A DNA stretch of 64,000 bases from assembly GCA_945910005.1 (NCBI GenBank), contig OX246743.1, forward strand, positions 694,122 to 758,121. The letters are read 5' to 3'. The stretch comes from Isoperla grammatica (lineage: Eukaryota > Arthropoda > Insecta > Plecoptera > Perlodidae). Below, piece by piece: positions 57,546-64,000 of this stretch (the first letter of the stretch is position 1; every line of letters starts with the position of its first letter). A program made the translations under genes and the position numbers. Below the pieces are notes generated by a model, which had not been told where the DNA came from, did not search any database, and saw only the letters and a list, made by a program, of their open reading frames with translations.

Positions 57546-58375
57546 GGCCCAAAAACGTTGCTAATTAACTAAATATATCCGCAAATTGTATGACAGTCCT
57601 ACAGAAATGAGCTCCTACAAAATTACTAAATGAGTGAATCATAAAGACATGAAATATTCCTTAAATCTGAGATCATTTCAAAGAAGCTGTTGTATATATT
57701 TAAATGCAACTAATGCTGCATTACGCGGTGCAATGGATGTTTCCTTCAATTAGCCGAGTTAATCTGAGTTCAATGAAGCAGGCTATACAATCGCAAACAT
57801 TGAGCGGAAACATGGGAGTTCAACGACTGCCTTGAAAGTTGAGTCAACTTTTCGATTAAACCATGTCCAATTTGTCCATCAAACTTGAAGGAAACCGCTA
57901 TTCAGACTAAACCGGTGCAACAGGCACGCATCAACAGGCACGCTGACAGACTGGCTCAAACGACGACAGTGTTGGCTTTTCGTCACCATGAGACGAGTTA
58001 TGTTACAATACAAGCCCAGTGATGAAAGTGTTATACTTTTTATTTATATTTTATATACATCAAATTATAGCATCCATATTTTAAAATAGCGGAAATAAAA
58101 TTTGAAAATATGTTAAGTGAAAACAATGTGAAAAATAACTAAAACTGATTACTATTTAGCTAACTTAGACTTAACGAACAAGTAGCCTCGATATACTATA
58201 ACAAAAATATAACAGTTATTTCTGTTATATCAGTAATAAGAAATAAAAACGACATTTTCTTTAGTCAGCGGAAAACTTGTTTAGCACGTACATAAAACTT
58301 ATTCATATGTTGAACTGCTGAACACTGAAATATTTCACGCAATTGTCTCTTTGAAGCTCTTGCATATTTCTTCTG

Positions 58376-58378
<3 letters not shown>
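57546..58378. other. Unique sequence
   Basis: Nothing recognised. Confidence 0.5.

Positions 58379-58411
<33 letters not shown>
58379..58411 (+). repeat. Poly-G tract (33)
   Basis: 33 uninterrupted G, the longest homopolymer in the window. The true length may differ because such runs are hard to sequence. Confidence 0.9.
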
Positions 58412-59644
58412 CTCCGGTAGTACAATACAAGAAACCACCCCGCGTACCCTTGAAGCCCCACATTATAGCGAGCGTCTCTCCACTCAGCGTCTCGGCCCCT
58501 CCCAAGGCCGCCTGTTGGAAAACAATTGAACGCGTTGCGAGTCTTATGGAAACGTGTGGGAGTTCTCCCGAGACAATATACGTGTGGTATCATTAGCCAC
58601 GTTATGTGGTTCACACGGGGCTCGCTAATTGCACCAGCATGCTCTGCTAATTGCTCCTGGTTAGTGTTGCGTTGCTTGCACGTGACGTGTATTGTCATGT
58701 TTGTAATCAATCACCCATGCACTCGCGTCTCGATTAGTATCACTGCCAAAATATGAGATGTTAAGCCCAAATACCATCAGCATTTAATCCACCAAGACAT
58801 TTCAGAAATAAGATTCTAAAACATAAGACTTATAAAAAGTGTAAAGATTACGTACCAATAAAACATGCTGATGTGGACTCTAAGCATGGTCGACGTTTGT
58901 ACTTACTATACGATGTCAGTTTGCATTTGCAATCTACCAACATTTCCTCCTTGTCGTGCATTGCTGGCATTATACTCGTCCACCCACTTACACTTTCATA
59001 ACGGTTTCAGTTACGAGAAAAACTCTACTTTACTTTTATTATGCACATCTTGTTGATCAGTACAGAGCAATGACATCTATCTATAATGCGTTCCTTCACT
59101 TTTCTCTTTAGTTCTCAATCTTATTAAAAAAAATCCTTGAAAATTCATTTATGTATGTGTAGCTATTGCTTATGTGAAAACCGGTACCAAAATAGGAAAA
59201 TGTGAAATATTTTATAAAACTCGGATAAAGTTCACAGCGAACGAAATATGGATAGTGTAGAAGCTAAGCCTATACAGGAAAAGGGGGGAAATGGGAAAAT
59301 GAGCCGTATGAGCCATGAGTATACTATAGACAAGACTTATTTCAGACTAACTTGATCCGCTGGCCAGACGAAACATATACAATAACTTTAAGGATATAGA
59401 ACATTATTGTATTTATTGTATTGTTAAACAACTTTCTGTAGTTCTTCTTGTTAGATTGCAGAAATGCATTAGATGTTACTCGACCAACTACGTAACAACA
59501 TGAAGGACGTAAACAAACTGATGACGCAAAACGACCTGGGGTTTCCCCATGCAAACAATGCTACATGCACAATGCACATCTACTAGTCAAGAGACGCCAA
59601 CCTCATATCATTGATGGGTGAGATCAGTATGATAGGTCTGGTGA
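58412..59644. other. Unique sequence
   Basis: Nothing recognised apart from a single mini-hairpin arm (CGTCCACCCACTTAC) near 58978. Confidence 0.45.
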
Positions 59645-59880
59645 GATTATTATTCGTAGGAATACCTGTAATAGGGTACACACCAGCTTTGCCCCTCTTC
59701 ATGTGACTAAACCTAGGTATGGGAAAGAATGTCCGAGGGTTTTAGTATGACTCAATCCCAGCATTCACGACTGAGAAAAACCTCAGTAAAAGCCTTCAGT
59801 CAGAACTGCCGGTGGTTGGAATCGAACCGGCGACCTCCCTAATTAGAGTCTCGCGTGTTACCGCTGAGCTACCTCTGTAT
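59645..59880 (-). mobile_element. SINE family A, internally shortened
   Basis: Same head (B box GGTTCGATTCC; GTAGCTCAGCGGTAACACGC) and body as 50891-51155, with several deletions of about 10 bp (for example the TACCTGATGT block is missing). ATTATTATT tail at 59645-59653. Confidence 0.85.
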
Positions 59881-59967
59881 CTGATGGGATGGATGGTGCA
59901 ACAGTATGAGGTAAAACGCTTTGCCAAGGTAGACCTATACCTACAAGTAAGTTATATTTGTTTTATT

Positions 59968-60140
59968 AAATTATGATATTTGGGCTGTGTATCTCATATT
60001 TTGACAACGGTGCTGATAAAAACAATGAATTTGTGACACGGAAGATAGAAAACGCATACCTGACCTCTATTGCCCAAGCCAGGATTCGAGCCTAGAACGC
60101 AGGAGCCGTTGTTTACCATATGCCTAATCTGGCATGGATA
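59968..60140 (-). mobile_element. SINE family B, tRNA-derived
   Basis: On the minus strand the B-box-like GGCTCGAATCC follows AGATTAGGCATATGGTAAAC. The body contains TTGTCAAAATATGAGATACA and ends near CCCAAATATCATAATTTAAT. Confidence 0.65.
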
Positions 60141-60452
60141 ACTACGCCGGAATATTTTACTAAAGAGTCCACTCAAATATCGGTACAGTTGTAGGGCAGG
60201 TTGCGGGGAAGAACTGTTGCGAGTAGACTCGAGCTAGACTCTAAAAGTTCTACACTACGAGAACGCCCACGAAAGGTGTATAATACTAGACGTACCGGCA
60301 TCAATCCTTGACCTGCACAATCCCTTCGTCATCACTTCAGAGACTACTTTCTAAAAAAGCAGATTAAAAACCTATCAAAGTGAATTACTCCCAGCCAAAC
60401 TGCGCAGTCACCGATACAAGAGTCGTTAGGTTGGCTCACGGTACTTCTACTT
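60141..60452. other. Unique sequence
   Basis: Nothing recognised. Confidence 0.5.
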
Positions 60453-63400
60453 CCTTGTACATCTAGCTGTCGTTGTCGTTGATGTCGTCGTGAGAGCTTG
60501 GACGGAAAGACGAACCACTTGTACAGTTAGCTGTCGTTGTCGTTGATGTCGTCGTGAGAGCTTGGACGGAAAGACGAACCACTTGTACAGTTAGCTGTCG
60601 TTGTCGTTGATGTCGTCGTGAGAGCTTGGACGGAAAGACGAACCACTTGTACAGTTAGCTGTCGTTGTCGTTGATGTCGTCGTGAGAGCTTGGACGGAAA
60701 GACGAACCACTTGTACAGTTAGCTGTCGTTGTCGTTGATGTCGCCGTGAGAACTTGGACGGAAAGACGAACCACTTGCACAGTTAGCTGTCGTTGTCGTT
60801 GATGTCGCCGTGAGAACTTGGACGGAAAGACGAACCACTTGTACAGTTAGCTGTCGTTGTCGTTGATGTCGCCGTGAGAGTGGACGGAAAGACGAACCAC
60901 TTGTACAGTTAGCTGTCGTTGTCGTTGATGTCGCCGTGAGAGTGGACGGAAAGACGAACCACTTGTACAGTTAGCTGTCGTTGTCGTTGATGTCGCCGTG
61001 AGAACTTGGACGGAAAGACGAACCACTTGCACAGTTAGCTGTCGTTGTCGTTGATGTCGTCGTGAGAGCTTGGACGGAAAGACGAACCACTTGCACAGTT
61101 AGCTGTCGTTGTCGTTGATGTCGCCGTGAGAGTGGACGGAAAGACGAACCACTTGTACAGTTAGCTGTCGTTGTCGTTGATGTCGCCGTGAGAGTGGACG
61201 GAAAGACGAACCACTTGTACAGTTAGCTGTCGTTGTCGTTGATGTCGTCGTGAGAACTTGGACGGAAAGACGAACCACTTGTACAGTTAGCTGTCGTTGT
61301 CGTTGATGTCGTCGTGAGAGCTTGGACGGAAAGACGAACCACTTGCACAGTTAGCTGTCGTTGTCGTTGATGTCGCCGTGAGAGCTTGGACGGAAAGACG
61401 AACCACTTGTACAGTTGCTGTCGTTGATGTCGCCGTGAGAGCTTGGACGGAAAGACGAACCACTTGTACAGTTGCTGTCGTTGTCGTTGATGTCGCCGTG
61501 AGAGCTTGGACGGAAAGACGAACCACTTGCACAGTTAGCTGTCGTTGTCGTTGATGTCGCCGTGAGAACTTGGACGGAAAGACGAACCACTTGTACAGTT
61601 AGCTGTCGTTGTCGTTGATGTCGTCGTGAGAGCTTGGACGGAAAGACGAACCACTTGTACAGGTAGCTGTCGTTGTCGTTGATGTCGCCGTGAGAGCTTG
61701 GACGGAAAGACGAACCACTTGTACAGTTAGCTGTCGTTGTCGTTGATGTCGCCGTGAGAGCTTGGAAGGAAAGACGAACCACTTGTACAGTTAGCTGTCG
61801 TTGTCGTTGATGTCGCCGTGAGAGCTTGGAAGGAAAGACGAACCACTTGTACAGTTAGCTGTCGTTGTCGTTGATGTCGCCGTGAGAGCTTGGAAGGAAA
61901 GACGAACCACTTGTACAGTTAGCTGTCGTTGTCGTTGATGTCGCCGTGAGAGCTTGGACGGAAAGACGAACCACTTGCACAGTTAGCTGTCGTTGTCGTT
62001 GATGTCGCCGTGAGAGCTTGGAAGGAAAGACGAACCACTTGTACAGTTAGCTGTCGTTGTCGTTGATGTCGTCGTGAGAGCTTGGACGGAAAGACGAACC
62101 ACTTGTACAGTTAGCTGTCGTTGTCGTTGATGTCGCCGTGAGAGCTTGGAAGGAAAGACGAACCACTTGTACAGTTAGCTGTCGTTGTCGTTGATGTCGC
62201 CGTGAGAGTGGACGGAAAGACGAACCACTTGTACAGTTAGCTGTCGTTGTCGTTGATGTCGCCGTGAGAGTGGACGGAAAGACGAACCACTTGCACAGTT
62301 AGCTGTCGTTGTCGTTGATGTCGCCGTGAGAGCTTGGAAGGAAAGACGAACCACTTGTACAGTTAGCTGTCGTTGTCGTTGATGTCGCCGTGAGAACTTG
62401 GACGGAAAGACGAACCACTTGCACAGTTAGCTGTCGTTGTCGTTGATGTCGCCGTGAGAGCTTGGAAGGAAAGACGAACCACTTGTACAGTTAGCTGTCG
62501 TTGTCGTTGATGTCGCCGTGAGAGCTTGGAAGGAAAGACGAACCACTTGTACAGTTAGCTGTCGTTGTCGTTGATGTCGCCGTGAGAGCTTGGAAGGAAA
62601 GACGAACCACTTGTACAGTTAGCTGTCGTTGTCGTTGATGTCGCCGTGAGAACTTGGACGGAAAGACGAACCACTTGTACAGTTGCTGTCGTTGATGTCG
62701 CCGTGAGAGCTTGGACGGAAAGACGAACCACTTGTACAGTTGCTGTCGTTGTCGTTGATGTCGCCGTGAGAGCTTGGAAGGAAAGACGAACCACTTGTAC
62801 AGTTAGCTGTCGTTGTCGTTGATGTCGCCGTGAGAGCTTGGACGGAAAGACGAACCACTTGTACAGTTGCTGTCGTTGTCGTTGATGTCGTCGTGAGAGC
62901 TTGGACGGAAAGACGAACCACTTGCACAGTTAGCTGTCGTTGTCGTTGATGTCGCCGTGAGAGCTTGGACGGAAAGACGAACCACTTGTACAGTTGCTGT
63001 CGTTGATGTCGCCGTGAGAGCTTGGACGGAAAGACGAACCACTTGTACAGTTGCTGTCGTTGTCGTTGATGTCGCCGTGAGAGCTTGGACGGAAAGACGA
63101 ACCACTTGACAGTTAGCTGTCGTTGATGTCGCCGTGAGAACTTGGAAGGAAAGACGAACCACTTGTACAGTTAGCTGTCGTTGATGTCGCCGTGAGAACT
63201 TGGACGGAAAGACGAACCACTTGCACAGTTAGCTGTCGTTGATGTCGCCGTGAGAACTTGGAAGGAAAGACGAACCACTTGTACAGTTGCTGTCGTTGAT
63301 GTCGCCGTGAGAACTTGGAAGGAAAGACGAACCACTTGTACAGTTAGCTGTCGTTGTCGTTGATGTCGTCGTGAGAGCTTGGACGGAAAGACGAACCACT

Positions 63401-64000
63401 TGTACAGTTAGCTGTCGTTGTCGTTGATGTCGCCGTGAGAGCTTGGAAGGAAAGACGAACCACTTGTACAGTTAGCTGTCGTTGTCGTTGATGTCGCCGT
63501 GAGAGCTTGGAAGGAAAGACGAACCACTTGTACAGTTAGCTGTCGTTGTCGTTGATGTCGCCGTGAGAGCTTGGAAGGAAAGACGAACCACTTGTACAGT
63601 TAGCTGTCGTTGTCGTTGATGTCGTGAGAGCCTGGACGGAAAGACGAACCACTTGCACAGTTAGCTGTCGTTGTCGTTGATGTCGCCGTGAGAGCTTGGA
63701 AGGAAAGACGAACCACTTGTACAGTTAGCTGTCGTTGTCGTTGATGTCGCCGTGAGAGCTTGGAAGGAAAGACGAACCACTTGTACAGTTAGCTGTCGTT
63801 GTCGTTGATGTCGCCGTGAGAGCTTGGAAGGAAAGACGAACCACTTGTACAGTTAGCTGTCGTTGTCGTTGATGTCGCCGTGAGAGCTTGGACGGAAAGA
63901 CGAACCACTTGTACAGTTAGCTGTCGTTGTCGTTGATGTCGCCGTGAGAACTTGGAAGGAAAGACGAACCACTTGTACAGTTAGCTGTCGTTGTCGTTGA
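60453..64000. repeat. 64-bp satellite array, continues past window
   Basis: About 56 units of 64 bp, each with GTACAGTTAGCTGTCG, TTGTCGTTGATGTCG, CCGTGAGAGCTTGG and CGGAAAGACGAACCACTT. Variable sites are TCGTCGTG/TCGCCGTG, CTTGTACAG/CTTGCACAG, GGACGG/GGAAGG and GAGAGCTT/GAGAACTT, with indels of 3 bp (missing CTT), 2 bp (missing AG) and 6 bp (missing TTGTCG). Open frames on the minus strand (up to 143 codons) are due to repetition and are often interrupted. Confidence 0.97.

Noticed and set aside
61351..63162. Thr/Ser-rich proteins on the minus strand of the 64-bp satellite
   Set aside because: Frames change with each indel and restart many times; typical of non-coding minisatellites.

Overview
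This is eukaryotic nuclear DNA. It contains tRNA-derived SINEs with A and B boxes, a 5'-truncated non-LTR retrotransposon, many miniature inverted-repeat transposons, long minisatellites, intron-like splice signals and no dense ORFs or operons. The SINE and MITE styles (a SINE core around a conserved CTCTTACGACCAGCA motif, elements with internal tandem repeats plus an ACAT/ACAG microsatellite, and hAT MITEs beginning CAGTGGCG with G tracts) fit a marine invertebrate, perhaps a mollusc or another lophotrochozoan. That placement is inference and weak. Almost the whole window is repeat-derived. Only three short stretches look like host or domesticated coding sequence.

Layout. 1-1230 is unique flank with two cAMP-response-element palindromes. 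1231-19140 is an 18 kb array of thirteen copies of one about 1.4 kb non-autonomous Helitron-like element: twelve head-to-tail in one direction, one reversed. Direct CTAG/TTAGATGAG junctions join several copies. Three nested insertions between A and T define the ends exactly, and one inserted unit carries 62 bp of foreign DNA between two copies. 19418-19766 is a 70-bp tandem repeat. 20.7-30.2 kb is a mosaic of SINE pieces, two dispersed-repeat families, a hAT element with a perfect 8-bp target duplication, a roughly 500-bp palindrome, several MITEs, long poly-G/poly-C tracts and a 1.74 kb inverted-repeat element with an exact internal 738-bp duplication. 31.0-32.4 kb holds a GC-rich 169-bp probable exon (minus strand) with a minisatellite on each side. 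32.9-38 kb has more MITEs, a second hAT element with target duplication and simple repeats. 38.2-39.1 kb (minus) is a decayed THAP-domain gene. 42.8 kb has a possible phase 1-1 exon with an Ig-like Cys-Trp spacing. 43.8-45.2 kb is the reverse-transcriptase part of a LINE with an (ATT)n tail. 46.6-49.5 kb carries three tandem arrays (34/44 bp, 114 bp, 87 bp). 50-60 kb has SINEs, MITEs and microsatellites in otherwise unremarkable DNA. 60453 to the right edge is a 64-bp satellite that leaves the window.

How the parts relate. The window is mainly a record of transposition. The Helitron-like copies, MITEs and SINEs all lack their own enzymes, and the one enzyme gene seen (the LINE reverse transcriptase) is 5'-truncated. 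The SINE with an (ATT)n tail and the LINE with an (ATT)n tail may be a parasite and host pair, but this is inference. No CRISPR, rRNA gene, functional tRNA gene or complete protein-coding gene was found.
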